Shown here piece after piece: positions 1-9,882 of a DNA stretch of 64,000 nucleotides. Source of the stretch: Burkholderia cenocepacia (lineage in GTDB: Bacteria; Pseudomonadota; Gammaproteobacteria; Burkholderiales; Burkholderiaceae); contig NZ_CP060039.1 in assembly GCF_014211915.1 (NCBI RefSeq), forward strand, positions 620,001 through 684,000, read 5' to 3'. How positions within the stretch are numbered: position 1 is the stretch's first letter; the number at the start of each line of letters is the position of its first letter. The notes beneath the pieces were generated by a model. It worked only from the letters and a program-made list of their open reading frames with translations. It was not told the DNA's origin and made no database searches. The position numbers and the translations under genes are program-made.

Positions 1-213
1 GTGAAGGAGATCTTTCATATCATCAGCGCGTTGCGCGGCACCGGCGTTGCGACGCTGCTGATCGAGCAGAACGCACGGGCGGCGCTGCAGATCTCCGACT
101 ACGGCTATGTGCTGGAGACGGGCGAGTTTGCGCTGGAAGGGCCGGCAGCCGAGCTTGCGCAGAATCCGCAGGTGATCGAGACGTATCTCGGGTTGGCGAA
201 GAAGACGGCTTGA
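1..213 (+). CDS. livF: Branched-chain amino acid ABC transporter ATPase, C-terminal 70 residues (partial)
   Basis: This is the 3' end of a gene that starts before the window. The residues LLIEQNARAALQISDYGYVLETGEF match the region after Walker B/H-loop in LivF, the ATPase of high-affinity branched-chain amino acid importers, where the phrase IEQN and 'YVLETG' are typical. The ATP-binding P-loop and signature lie outside the window. LivF works at the cytoplasmic face with LivG, the permeases LivH/LivM and a periplasmic LivJ/K protein. The gene ends in TGA and is followed 28 bases later by a long perfect palindrome that may both bind ParB and end transcription. The in-frame GTG at base 1 is an artefact of the window edge, not a start. 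Confidence 0.85.
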   Translation: MKEIFHIISALRGTGVATLLIEQNARAALQISDYGYVLETGEFALEGPAAELAQNPQVIETYLGLAKKTA

Positions 214-240
214 TTGGTGACGCGGTGGGTGGGAAACGGG

Positions 241-266
241 CGGCGTGTTTCACGTGAAACACGCCG
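241..266. promoter_or_regulatory. parS: parS centromere site, also terminator-like palindrome
   Basis: A perfect 26-base palindrome is centred on GTTTCACGTGAAAC, the ParB-binding core known from many bacteria and from Burkholderia primary chromosomes. The full 16-base TGTTTCACGTGAAACA occupies 246-261, and the arms extend by five more paired bases on each side. The right arm runs directly into a T-rich stretch (GTTTTTGTTT), so on the plus strand the same sequence could fold as an intrinsic terminator for livF. ParA and ParB are encoded 3 kb downstream. Confidence 0.9.
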
Positions 267-663
267 TTTTTGTTTGTGAACCACGAGTGTCGAGGCTTCG
301 ACGGTTCAAGGCCGGGGATAAGTCGTGCGGGAACAATCGGAAGCGCTGTGCGGTGCCGGCTGTTGGGCCCCCGCACGCTGGGCGATGCACCGCATCTCGG
401 TGGATAAGTGCCCGGACAATCGACAGAAATGCGGTGTGGATGGGGGGCACAGGGCATCGCGTTCGCCTGTTGTGCCGGGCACAGGCGCCGGGTCGAGTCA
501 GGCGTTCCACACCTGCTGGGTGGCTAGTACCCCGGTTTTTGCACAGGCGCGAAGATGTGCATTGAACCGCGCGAAGCATTGCCACGGCGGCTCGGAACGA
601 CAAATCCGTTCGCCCACAGCGAAAAAAACGCCCAAATGCACAGGCCCTACCATTCGGATGGCC

Positions 664-691
664 TTCGGGTGAAAAGCGAACCCGCTATAAT
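664..691 (+). promoter_or_regulatory. Likely sigma-70 promoter of mnmG
   Basis: A perfect -10 hexamer TATAAT lies at 686-691, about 57 bases before the mnmG start. The best -35 match upstream (TTCGGG at 664-669, 16-base spacing) is weak, so only the -10 is well supported. Confidence 0.5.
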
Positions 692-747
692 TCGGCCCAT
701 ACATTTCTCTGATAGGTTCGTGCGCAGCTCCGCGTACGGAATCCACC

Positions 748-2718
748 ATGCTTTTTCCCACAGAATTTGACGTCATCGTCGTCGGTGGCGGCCATGCCGG
801 CACGGAAGCCGCGCTGGCGTCGGCCCGTATGGGCGCGAAGACACTGCTGCTGACCCACAACATCGAAACGCTTGGGCAGATGAGCTGCAATCCGTCGATC
901 GGCGGTATTGGCAAGGGCCATCTGGTCAAGGAAGTCGACGCGCTCGGCGGCGCAATGGCCGCCGCGACGGACGAAAGCGGTATTCAGTTCCGAATCCTCA
1001 ATTCGTCGAAAGGCCCGGCCGTGCGCGCGACACGTGCACAGGCCGATCGCATCCTGTACAAGGCGGCGATCCGCCATCGGCTCGAAAATCAGCCGAACCT
1101 GTGGCTATTCCAGCAGGCGGTCGACGATCTGATGGTCGAAGGCGACCGCGTGGTCGGCGCCGTCACGCAGATCGGCATCCGCTTCCGCGCTCGCGCGGTC
1201 GTGCTGACGGCCGGGACATTCCTCGACGGCAAGATCCACGTCGGCCTGAACAACTACACGGGCGGTCGCGCGGGCGATCCGGCGGCCGTATCGCTGTCGT
1301 CGCGCCTGAAGGAGCTGAAGCTGCCGCAGGGCCGGCTGAAGACCGGTACGCCACCGCGTATCGACGGCCGCACGATCGACTTCTCGAAGCTGGACGAGCA
1401 GCCGGGCGACCTCGATCCGATCCCCGTGTTCTCGTTCCTGGGCCGCGCGGAGCAGCATCCGCAGCAACTGCCGTGCTGGGTCACGCATACGAACGAGCGC
1501 ACGCACGACATCATTCGCGGCGGTCTCGACCGTTCGCCTATGTATACAGGCGTGATCGAAGGCGTCGGGCCGCGCTATTGTCCGTCGATCGAGGACAAGA
1601 TCCACCGGTTCGCCTCGAAGGAATCGCACCAGATCTTCCTCGAGCCGGAAGGGCTGACGACCCACGAGTTCTACCCGAACGGGATTTCGACCAGCCTGCC
1701 ATTCGATGTCCAACTCGAGCTCGTGCATTCGATGCGCGGCCTCGAGAACGCGCACATCCTGCGCCCCGGCTACGCGATCGAGTACGACTACTTCGACCCA
1801 CGTGCGCTGAAGGCATCGCTCGAGACGAAGGCGATCAACGGGCTGTTCTTTGCGGGCCAGATCAACGGCACGACCGGCTACGAAGAAGCGGCGGCGCAGG
1901 GACTGTTGGCCGGCCTCAATGCGGGCCGCTACGTGCAGGAGAAGGATGCGTGGTGCCCGCGTCGCGACCAGGCCTATCTGGGCGTGCTGGTCGACGATCT
2001 CGTCACGCGCGGGGTAGCAGAGCCGTACCGGATGTTCACGAGCCGCGCCGAGTATCGCCTGAGCCTGCGCGAAGACAATGCCGACATGCGCTTGACCGAA
2101 ATCGGCCGCGAGCTGGGGCTCGTCGACGACGCGCGTTGGGACGCATTCAGCCGGAAGCGCGACGCTGTTTCACGTGAAACCGAACGCCTGAAGTCGACCT
2201 GGGTCACGCCGAAGACGCTGCCGGCGGAAGAGGCGACGGCGTTGCTCGGCAAGGCGATCGATCATGAGTACAGCCTCGCCGAACTGCTGCGTCGGCCTGG
2301 CGTGAGCTACGACGGCGTGTGCGGACTGAAGGGCGGCGAGTGCGGCCCCGCAGAGCCGCTGGCGGACGATTCGGTGCTGCTCGAGCAGATCAAGGAGCAG
2401 GTCGAGATCGGCATCAAGTATCAGGGCTATATCGAGCGCCAGGCGTCCGAAATCGAGCGCAACGACGCGAACGAGAACACGCGCCTGCCGGACGGTATCG
2501 ACTACCGCGAAGTCCGCGGTCTGTCGTTCGAGGTGAGCCAGAAGCTCAACGAATTCCGGCCGGAAACGATCGGGCAGGCGTCGCGTATCTCGGGCGTCAC
2601 GCCGGCGGCAATCTCGCTGCTGATGGTGCACCTGAAGCGTCGCGGTCTGGGCCGCCGTAACGGCACGGCTGCAGAGGCCGCGGAGCAGGGGGACGGCGCC
2701 GTCCCGACGCAACAATGA
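748..2718 (+). CDS. mnmG: tRNA uridine-5-carboxymethylaminomethyl modification enzyme MnmG (GidA)
   Basis: MnmG binds FAD and, with MnmE, builds the cmnm5 group on U34 of tRNAs that read split codon boxes; it acts in the cytoplasm. The 656-residue protein opens with the Rossmann motif GGGHAG at residues 13-18 inside [14 protein letters not shown], then [13 protein letters not shown], and ends in the helical MnmE/tRNA-binding domain ([10 protein letters not shown]). Length fits the family. The start at ATG 748 gives the usual N-terminus a few residues before the FAD motif. The stop codon overlaps the rsmG start as ATGA, so the two are translationally coupled. A second parS sequence is embedded in the coding region at 2167-2180, where it encodes part of AVSRETE. 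Confidence 0.97.
   Translation: MLFPTEFDVIVVGGGHAGTEAALASARMGAKTLLLTHNIETLGQMSCNPSIGGIGKGHLVKEVDALGGAMAAATDESGIQFRILNSSKGPAVRATRAQADRILYKAAIRHRLENQPNLWLFQQAVDDLMVEGDRVVGAVTQIGIRFRARAVVLTAGTFLDGKIHVGLNNYTGGRAGDPAAVSLSSRLKELKLPQGRLKTGTPPRIDGRTIDFSKLDEQPGDLDPIPVFSFLGRAEQHPQQLPCWVTHTNERTHDIIRGGLDRSPMYTGVIEGVGPRYCPSIEDKIHRFASKESHQIFLEPEGLTTHEFYPNGISTSLPFDVQLELVHSMRGLENAHILRPGYAIEYDYFDPRALKASLETKAINGLFFAGQINGTTGYEEAAAQGLLAGLNAGRYVQEKDAWCPRRDQAYLGVLVDDLVTRGVAEPYRMFTSRAEYRLSLREDNADMRLTEIGRELGLVDDARWDAFSRKRDAVSRETERLKSTWVTPKTLPAEEATALLGKAIDHEYSLAELLRRPGVSYDGVCGLKGGECGPAEPLADDSVLLEQIKEQVEIGIKYQGYIERQASEIERNDANENTRLPDGIDYREVRGLSFEVSQKLNEFRPETIGQASRISGVTPAAISLLMVHLKRRGLGRRNGTAAEAAEQGDGAVPTQQ
2167..2180. 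promoter_or_regulatory. parS: Second parS site, inside mnmG
   Basis: GTTTCACGTGAAAC is a perfect 14-base palindrome identical to the core of the site at 241-266, here within an open reading frame and read as V-S-R-E-T. It lies 1.9 kb from the first site and 1.3 kb before parA. Two exact copies so close to parAB strongly suggest a functional ParB-loading cluster near the replication origin. Confidence 0.88.
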
Positions 2719-3401
2719 CGGCGCGTCGCGCGCCGGCGGTTAATCGGGACGTACTGGAAGGGATGCTCGTTGAAGGTACGGCGGCGCTCGACCTCACGCT
2801 GACGGATACACAACGCAACCAGTTGCTCGACTATGTCGCGCTGCTCGGCAAGTGGAACGCGGTCTACAACCTGACCGCGATCCGCGACCCGAAGCAGATG
2901 CTGATCCAGCACATCCTCGATTCGCTTTCCATCGTCCCGCATCTGCGCGGCCGTACGTCGGCGCGCGTGCTCGACGTCGGCTCGGGCGGCGGGCTGCCCG
3001 GTATCGTGCTCGCGATCGTCGAGCCGGGCTGGCAGGTCACGCTGAACGATATCGTGCAGAAGAAGTCTGCGTTCCAGACGCAGATGCGCGCGGAGCTGAA
3101 GCTCGCGAACCTGTCGGTCGTCACCGGGCGGGTCGAATCGCTGCAGCCGGGTGTCGAAGTGCCGGAAAAATTCGACATGATCGTATCCCGCGCTTTCGCG
3201 GATCTATCCGACTTCGTTAAACTTGCTCGACATCTGGTCGCGCCGGGCGGTTCGATCTGGGCGATGAAGGGCGTTCACCCGGACGACGAGATTGCGCGGT
3301 TGCCGGAAGGCAGCCGTGTCACGCAGACGATCCGGCTGGCGGTGCCGATGCTCGATGCGGAGCGGCATCTGTTCGAAGTGGCCGTCGACGACGCGAATTG
3401 A
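2715..3401 (+). CDS. rsmG: 16S rRNA (guanine-527-N7)-methyltransferase RsmG (GidB)
   Basis: RsmG uses S-adenosylmethionine to methylate N7 of G527 in 16S rRNA; loss gives low-level streptomycin resistance in other bacteria. The 228-residue protein has the family opening ([21 protein letters not shown]) and the SAM-binding motif [17 protein letters not shown], followed by [15 protein letters not shown]. The start ATG overlaps the mnmG stop by four bases, the usual arrangement of this pair. A short GC hairpin with a T-rich flank follows the stop. Confidence 0.96.
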   Translation: MTARRAPAVNRDVLEGMLVEGTAALDLTLTDTQRNQLLDYVALLGKWNAVYNLTAIRDPKQMLIQHILDSLSIVPHLRGRTSARVLDVGSGGGLPGIVLAIVEPGWQVTLNDIVQKKSAFQTQMRAELKLANLSVVTGRVESLQPGVEVPEKFDMIVSRAFADLSDFVKLARHLVAPGGSIWAMKGVHPDDEIARLPEGSRVTQTIRLAVPMLDAERHLFEVAVDDAN

Positions 3402-3402
3402 A

Positions 3403-3430
3403 GGCGCGCGGTAGCGCGCCGTTTGTTTGA
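3403..3430 (+). terminator. Hairpin after rsmG
   Basis: GGCGCGC (3403-3409) and GCGCGCC (3414-3420) pair around a GGTA loop and are followed by GTTTGTTTG. It is a modest intrinsic terminator or attenuator between rsmG and parA; the T tract is interrupted, so some read-through into parAB is likely. Confidence 0.5.
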
Positions 3431-3452
3431 AGGTAAAGGGAACACACCAACG

Positions 3453-4232
3453 ATGGCAAAGATCTTCTGCGTTGCGAACCAGAAGGGGGGCGTCGGCAAG
3501 ACGACGACATCGGTCAATCTCGCCGCAAGCCTTGCAGCGCAGGAGCAACGAGTCCTGTTGACCGATCTCGACCCGCAGGGCAACGCGACGATGGGCAGCG
3601 GGATCGACAAGGCCGCCTGCGAAGCGACCGTGTACGAAGTGCTGGTCGACGGCGTGTCGGTGGCCGATGCGCGCGTGCGTCCGGAAGGCGTCACCTACGA
3701 CGTGCTTCCCGCGAACCGCGAGCTGTCCGGCGCGGAGATCGAACTGATCAGCATCGACAACCGCGAGCGCCGCCTGAAGGCCGCGCTCGAGCGCGTGGCC
3801 GACGACTACGATTTCGTGCTGATCGATTGCCCGCCGACGCTGTCGCTGCTGACGCTGAACGGCCTGTGCGCGGCGCATGGCGTCGTGATCCCGATGCAGT
3901 GCGAGTACTTCGCACTGGAAGGGTTGTCGGACCTCGTCAATACGATCAAGCAGGTTCACGCGAACATGAACCGCGACTTGAAGATCATCGGCCTGCTGCG
4001 CGTGATGTTCGATCCGCGCATCACGCTGCAGCAGCAAGTCTCCGATCAACTGAAAGCGCACTTCGGCGACAAGGTCTTCGACGCGGTGATTCCGCGCAAC
4101 GTGCGCCTGGCGGAAGCGCCGAGTTACGGGCTGCCGGGCGTCGTGTTCGACCGCAGCTCGCGCGGTGCGCAAGCGTATATCCAGTTCGGGGCCGAGATGA
4201 TCGAGCGCGTGCGCGCGTTCGAGGTGTCGTGA
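3453..4232 (+). CDS. parA: Chromosome partitioning ATPase ParA (Soj type)
   Basis: ParA is the Walker-type ATPase that moves ParB-parS complexes to segregate the origin region. The 259-residue protein starts MAKIFCVANQKGGVGKTTT, with the deviant Walker A KGGVGKTT at residues 11-18, then DLDPQGNAT and DYDFVLIDCPPTLSLLTLN, all standard for chromosomal ParA. I chose ATG 3453 because it puts the motif at the usual distance and has AAGGTAAAGGG upstream; an open frame to a TTG at 3423 exists but adds ten non-conserved residues. There is no N-terminal helix-turn-helix extension, so this is the chromosomal rather than the plasmid-type ParA. parB follows after 31 bases. Confidence 0.96.
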   Translation: MAKIFCVANQKGGVGKTTTSVNLAASLAAQEQRVLLTDLDPQGNATMGSGIDKAACEATVYEVLVDGVSVADARVRPEGVTYDVLPANRELSGAEIELISIDNRERRLKAALERVADDYDFVLIDCPPTLSLLTLNGLCAAHGVVIPMQCEYFALEGLSDLVNTIKQVHANMNRDLKIIGLLRVMFDPRITLQQQVSDQLKAHFGDKVFDAVIPRNVRLAEAPSYGLPGVVFDRSSRGAQAYIQFGAEMIERVRAFEVS

Positions 4233-4263
4233 TCCGGACATGAGCGAAGCGAGGAAGAAAGAC

Positions 4264-5157
4264 ATGAACGCGGTACCAAAGAAGAAGGGCTTGGGACGTG
4301 GCCTCGAAGCGCTGCTCGGCGGCAGCGCCGATATCACCGAAGCGGTGAAGATCGAAGGCGCACCGAACACGCTCGCGCTCGGCAAGCTGCAAGCCGGCAA
4401 GTACCAGCCGCGCACGCGGATGGACGAAGGCAGCCTGCAGGAGCTCGCGGCCAGCATTCGCGCGCAGGGCGTGATGCAGCCGATCCTGGTACGACCCATT
4501 TCGTCAGACAAATACGAGATCATCGCGGGCGAGCGGCGTTTCCGTGCGGCGCGCCTGGCCGGCCTCGATGAAGTGCCGGTGCTCGTGAAGGACGTATCCG
4601 ATCAGGCCGCCGCCGCGATGGCGCTGATCGAGAACATCCAGCGCGAGGATCTGAATCCGCTCGAAGAGGCGCACGGTATCCAGCGCCTGCTCGACGAGTT
4701 CGGTTTCACGCACGAACAGGCGGCCGAATCGGTCGGCCGTTCGCGCAGCGCGGTATCGAACCTGCTGCGCCTGCTGAACCTCGCATCGCCGGTGCAGACG
4801 ATGCTGCTGGCCGGCGATCTCGACATGGGGCACGCACGCGCGCTGCTCGCGGTCGACGCGGCCACGCAGATCACCCTCGCGCATCAGGTGGTCAACAAGC
4901 GCATGTCGGTGCGCGAGACCGAGAAGCTCGTCGCGCACACGACGAAGGAAGCGCCGGCCGTGAAGGCGCGTGCGAAGGACGATGGCGGCCGCGATACGCG
5001 TCGCCTCGAAGAGGAGTTGTCCGACCTGCTCGCGTCGACGGTGAAGATCAAGCTCGGCCGCCGCGGGCGAGGGCAGGTGCTGATCGACTTCGGCAACCTC
5101 GATGCGCTCGAGGGCATTCTCGCGCGACTGCGCGGCAACGTCGCAACGGAAGAATAA
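4264..5157 (+). CDS. parB: Chromosome partitioning protein ParB (CTP-dependent clamp, Spo0J family)
   Basis: ParB loads at parS, closes as a CTP-dependent clamp and spreads along the origin region. The 297-residue protein starts MNAVPKKKGLGRGLEALLGG, where the LGRGLEALL motif is the usual ParA-contacting N-terminus. GERRFRAARLAGL at residues 89-101 is the conserved CTP-binding/spreading motif, and AAESVGRSRSAVSNLLRL near residue 155 is the DNA-reading helix-turn-helix. GAGGAAG precedes ATG 4264; an upstream in-frame ATG at 4240 would add eight residues and lacks a better ribosome site. Its targets are probably the two parS sequences at 241 and 2167. Confidence 0.96.
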   Translation: MNAVPKKKGLGRGLEALLGGSADITEAVKIEGAPNTLALGKLQAGKYQPRTRMDEGSLQELAASIRAQGVMQPILVRPISSDKYEIIAGERRFRAARLAGLDEVPVLVKDVSDQAAAAMALIENIQREDLNPLEEAHGIQRLLDEFGFTHEQAAESVGRSRSAVSNLLRLLNLASPVQTMLLAGDLDMGHARALLAVDAATQITLAHQVVNKRMSVRETEKLVAHTTKEAPAVKARAKDDGGRDTRRLEEELSDLLASTVKIKLGRRGRGQVLIDFGNLDALEGILARLRGNVATEE

Positions 5158-5167
5158 CGGGGCAGGT

Positions 5168-6298
5168 ATGGAGGAAACGGGGGCACCGGCACCGCGCCGG
5201 TGGCTCGGCTGGCTTGCGCAGGAACCGGTGCTGTCGGTGCTCGCGCTTGGGCTGATCGTGCTGCAATGGGTGCGTCCGCAACCATTTTCGGTACTGGCCG
5301 ATCGCGTCGACTGGCAGACGGTCGCGACGCTCGCGGGCCTGCTGATGCTGACCAAGGCGCTCGAGCTGTCCGGCTGCCTGATGTGGCTCGCGCATCGCAT
5401 CGTGCATCACGTGCATTCCGAACGCGGGCTGGCGATGCTGCTCGTCGGCTTCGCCGCCGTGCTGTCGATGTGGCTCACCAACGACGTCGCCTTGTTCGTC
5501 GTCGTGCCGTTGATGGTGTCGCTGCGCGCGCTGACACCGCTGCCGTTCCGGCGGCTCGTGATCGTCGTCGCGCTGGCCGTCAACGCGGGGTCCGTCGCGA
5601 CACCGCTCGGCAATCCGCAGAATCTTTTCCTGTGGCAGTTGAGCGGCGTGTCGTTCGGTCGTTTCGTGGTCACGCTCGGACCGCTCGCCCTCGCGCTGAT
5701 GGCGCTGCTGCTCGTGCTGACCGCGTTGATGTTTCGCGCGAAGCCGCTCGACTTGTCGGGCGACGCCGCCGCGTTGCCCGTACAACGCATGCACGCGCTG
5801 ATCGCGGCCGTGCTGTTCGCCGCGTTCGTGCTGCTCGCCGATGCGCATCATCCGCTGCCGGGCCTCGTCGGTGTCGCCATCGTGCTGTTCGCCGTCAAAC
5901 GTGACGCAGTCCTGAAGATCGACTGGCTGCTGTTGCTGATCTTCGTGCTGATGTTCGTCGTGCTGCGCAGCGCGGCTGCGCTGCCCGTCGTGCACGACGC
6001 GATCGCGCACGCGCAACTCGATTCGCCGCTGCGCGTCTATGCCGCCGGCGCCGTGCTGTCACAGGTGATCAGCAACGTGCCGGCCGCGATCCTGCTGTCG
6101 GAGTTCACGCACGACTGGCGCGCGCTTGCGTTCGGCGTATCGGTCGGCGGCTTCGGTTTCGCGATCGGCTCGCTCGCGAACCTGATCGCGGTGCGCCTCG
6201 CGAAGGAGCCGCGCATGTGGCTGCCGTTCCACCTCGTTTCGATTCCGTTCGCGCTGGCGAGCGCGGCGCTCGGTGCGTGGTTGCTCATGCACGGTTGA
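5168..6298 (+). CDS. Membrane anion permease, SLC13/ArsB-NhaD superfamily (YbiR-like)
   Basis: This 376-residue protein is almost wholly hydrophobic, with roughly ten or eleven predicted membrane segments. The pattern SMWLTNDVALFVVVPL and NAGSVATPLGNPQNLFLW is the duplicated signature of the ion-transporter superfamily that includes CitMHS, ArsB and E. coli YbiR, with a second half-motif ISNVPAAILL near the C-terminus. The substrate cannot be told from sequence. The start at ATG 5168 lies 10 bases after the parB stop, so it may be co-transcribed with parAB; an upstream frame overlapping parB has no family character. The chromosomal position between parB and the atp operon looks like a conserved passenger rather than a partition gene. 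Confidence 0.8.
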   Translation: MEETGAPAPRRWLGWLAQEPVLSVLALGLIVLQWVRPQPFSVLADRVDWQTVATLAGLLMLTKALELSGCLMWLAHRIVHHVHSERGLAMLLVGFAAVLSMWLTNDVALFVVVPLMVSLRALTPLPFRRLVIVVALAVNAGSVATPLGNPQNLFLWQLSGVSFGRFVVTLGPLALALMALLLVLTALMFRAKPLDLSGDAAALPVQRMHALIAAVLFAAFVLLADAHHPLPGLVGVAIVLFAVKRDAVLKIDWLLLLIFVLMFVVLRSAAALPVVHDAIAHAQLDSPLRVYAAGAVLSQVISNVPAAILLSEFTHDWRALAFGVSVGGFGFAIGSLANLIAVRLAKEPRMWLPFHLVSIPFALASAALGAWLLMHG

Positions 6299-6754
6299 GC
6301 GAGCCGGTGCGTGCGGCACAGGCATGCCGCTCGGGTGACGGGCAGGGCGCACAGCGTGCGCAGTGATCAGGATTGTTGATAAGTGCTGCAACTCACAGTC
6401 GAACATCTGTGGCGGCGCGACAACTGATTGGATGAATCGATGCGCGAACATCCGGCGAATTTCGCGCGTCGCGCGCGATGGCTCGGTCACCGCGCGTGGC
6501 TTGTTCCGCCGCGTTGCGCCGAGCCATTCGAAATGGCTCGCTTGCAGCCCGTTCCCCCGCGGCGATCGCACCGCTTCCGCCTGGCCCGCATCGGGCATCG
6601 TTTCCCCGCCATTTACCCCGTCACCGGACTTTTTCGCGCAAGAAATACCGGTGCGAAAAACCGACCTTACAACTGTCATCGTACGTCGTCGAATCGGGCG
6701 TTTTTTCACATCATGAGGCGTCGTTTTATGCAGGTTTTTGTCGCGTCTAAAGCC

Positions 6755-6783
6755 TTGAATCACTTGCAACTATCGCTTACAAT
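6755..6783 (+). promoter_or_regulatory. Sigma-70 promoter of the atp operon
   Basis: TTGAAT (6755-6760) and TACAAT (6778-6783) are separated by exactly 17 bases in an AT-rich stretch 80 bases before atpI. This is the best promoter match in the intergenic region and predicts a start near 6790. Confidence 0.7.
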
Positions 6784-6806
6784 CGCCCGGATTTGTTAGC
6801 TAGGCA

Positions 6807-6834
6807 CCCCTGAAAGCTTTCAGAAAGCTTGGGG
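6807..6834 (+). promoter_or_regulatory. Leader hairpin of the atp mRNA
   Basis: AAGCTTT (6814-6820) pairs with AAAGCTT (6824-6830) around a CAG loop, with CCCC and GGGG outside a small bulge. The same stretch also contains the palindrome CTGAAAGCTTTCAG. It would lie about 20 bases into the transcript, so it could stabilise the atp mRNA or affect its initiation. Confidence 0.45.
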
Positions 6835-6864
6835 TCGGTTTGAAGGATTCTGCGGAAGATTGCG

Positions 6865-7389
6865 ATGGCGGGTCAGGCGCCGGACGACAGGCACGATGAT
6901 CAGCGCACGCAACGCACCGCTTCGGCGGTTGGCGCGCGGCGTGAATCCGACGATGACTGGGATGTCGAGCAGCAAGATAACAACATCGTTCCGCTGACGC
7001 GGGCCGAGGCTGAAAGGCTGTTCGGCCCGAACGTGAGCAAGCCCTCGCGCGTGACCCCCTACAAGGTGGTGTTCGCGCAAGTGGTCCTGTCCCTGGTTGC
7101 AACGCTGGCGTGGTGGCTGTTTTCGAAGTCGCCGGGCGCCGCTGCGCAATCCGCGTTTCTGGGCGGAGCGATCGGCTGGGTGCCCAGTGCGGTATTCGTG
7201 GCACGACTGAAGGCAGGTGGCTCGGCCACCGTGATGAGCTGGGTGATGGGCGAAGCCCTGAAACTGGCTCTGACGATCGGGATGTTCACCGCGGTGGCGT
7301 TCGGCTGGGCCGGCGTGCACTGGGTGCCGTTCCTCGTCACGTACCTCGTCGTGCTGAAGACGTACTGGATCGCGCTGGCCTGGCGGTAA
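6865..7389 (+). CDS. atpI: ATP synthase subunit I (AtpI)
   Basis: AtpI is a small inner-membrane protein that helps assemble the c-ring of the F1Fo ATP synthase. The 174-residue protein has a charged, acidic N-terminal tail of about 60 residues and then four hydrophobic segments (VVFAQVVLSLVATLAWWLF; SAFLGGAIGWVPSAVF; a third around VMGEALKLALTIGMF; and HWVPFLVTYLVVLKTYW). The LGGAIGWVPSAVFVARL stretch is typical of proteobacterial AtpI. It is first in the operon, 110 bases before atpB. Confidence 0.9.
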   Translation: MAGQAPDDRHDDQRTQRTASAVGARRESDDDWDVEQQDNNIVPLTRAEAERLFGPNVSKPSRVTPYKVVFAQVVLSLVATLAWWLFSKSPGAAAQSAFLGGAIGWVPSAVFVARLKAGGSATVMSWVMGEALKLALTIGMFTAVAFGWAGVHWVPFLVTYLVVLKTYWIALAWR

Positions 7390-7445
7390 GGAACAAGCAG
7401 CGTGCGGTTTCGACAACGAACCGCACCGGCCCGTTCCCGCAATAG

Positions 7446-8696
<1,251 letters not shown>

Positions 8697-8825
8697 GGTT
8701 CCTCGGAAATATGCGTCCGGCGTGAGCCGGCGCAGGGCGGAACGGAGACTTGGGGCGCTGATCGAATGCAACTCGATGAGCGCCTTACCGTTTCATTTTT
8801 CCGGAATAGCAGATAAGGAAACACC

Positions 8826-9296
8826 GTGAATCTCAACGCAACTCTGTTTGCGCAAATGGTCGTGTTCCTGGTCCTCGCGTGGTTCACGATGAAATTCGTG
8901 TGGCCGCCGTTGATCAACGCCCTCGACGAACGTTCGAAGAAGATCGCCGACGGCCTCGCCGCCGCGGAGAAGGGCAAGGCGGAACTCGACGCAGCGCACA
9001 AGCGCGTGGACCAGGAACTCGCGCAGGCCCGCAACGACGGCCAGCAGCGCATCGCCGACGCTGAAAAGCGTGCCCAGGCGGTCGCCGAGGAAATCAAGGC
9101 CAACGCCCAGGCTGAAGCCGCCCGCATCGTCGCCCAGGCGAAGGCGGAAGCAGAACAGCAAATCGTGAAGGCGCGCGAAGCGCTGCGTGGCGAAGTCGCC
9201 GCGCTGGCCGTGAAGGGCGCCGAGCAGATCCTGAAGCGCGAAGTCGATCAAACGGCCCACGCCCAACTGCTGAATCAACTGAAAGCCGAGCTCTGA
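8826..9296 (+). CDS. atpF: F1Fo ATP synthase subunit b
   Basis: Subunit b is the peripheral stalk. The 156-residue protein has one N-terminal membrane helix ([23 protein letters not shown]) followed by a long Ala/Glu/Lys-rich coiled coil to the C-terminus, as in E. coli AtpF. Translation appears to start at GTG 8826 with AAGGAAA upstream. The gene lies 129 bases after atpE and two bases before atpH. Confidence 0.96.
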
Positions 9297-9298
9297 TC

Positions 9299-9838
9299 AT
9301 GGCCGAACTTGCAACCATCGCCCGCCCTTACGCAGAAGCGCTGTTCCGCGTGGCCGAGGGCGGTGACATCGCCGCCTGGTCCACGCTCGTGCAAGAGCTG
9401 GCCCAGGTTGCGCGTCTGCCGGAAGTACTGTCGGTCGCGTCGAGCCCGAAGGTGACGCGCACGCAAGTAGCCGAGTTGCTGCTTGCTGCGGTGAAGTCGC
9501 CCGTCGCGGCCGGCGCCGAAGCGAAGAACTTCGTGCAGATGCTGGTCGACAATCATCGCATCGCGCTGCTGCCGGAAATTGCCGAGCAGTTCGAGGCGCT
9601 CAAGAACGAACGTGAAGGCGCAGCCGACGCCGAGATCGTGAGCGCGTTCCCGCTGAACGGCGCGGATCTCGACAGTCTCGTCTCGGGCCTCGAACGCAAG
9701 TTCAAGCGCAAGCTGAAACCGACGGTCGAAGTCGATTCGTCGCTGATCGGCGGCGTGCGCGTGACGGTCGGCGACGAAGTGCTCGACACCTCGGTTCGCG
9801 CGCGCCTCGCATCGATGCAGGCTGCCTTGACCGCCTGA
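9299..9838 (+). CDS. atpH: F1Fo ATP synthase subunit delta
   Basis: Delta caps F1 and joins it to the b-subunit stalk. The 179-residue protein starts [22 protein letters not shown], where the ARPYAEALF motif is the family hallmark, and ends with [24 protein letters not shown], also diagnostic. It starts two bases after the atpF stop, so the two are tightly coupled. Confidence 0.97.
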
Positions 9839-9882
9839 GCGCCACGCCGGCACGCAACAGAATTGACTATCAGGAGCGAATA

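Larger units (their letters stand above)
214..747. other. Intergenic region livF-mnmG
   Basis: These 534 bases hold no convincing gene. They contain the parS palindrome at 241-266, a DnaA-box-like GGTGGATAA at 399-407 (one mismatch from TGTGGATAA), a weaker GGGGATAAG near 315, and a good -10 hexamer for mnmG near the right end. Several short open frames here are on both strands and show no family resemblance. Confidence 0.6.
6299..6864. other. Intergenic region before the atp operon
   Basis: These 566 bases hold no supported protein gene. The left part is GC-rich with several open but unconserved frames; the right 200 bases are AT-richer and carry the atp promoter and a leader hairpin. A lone TTGTTGATAAGTG at about 6373 weakly resembles a DnaA box. 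Confidence 0.6.
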
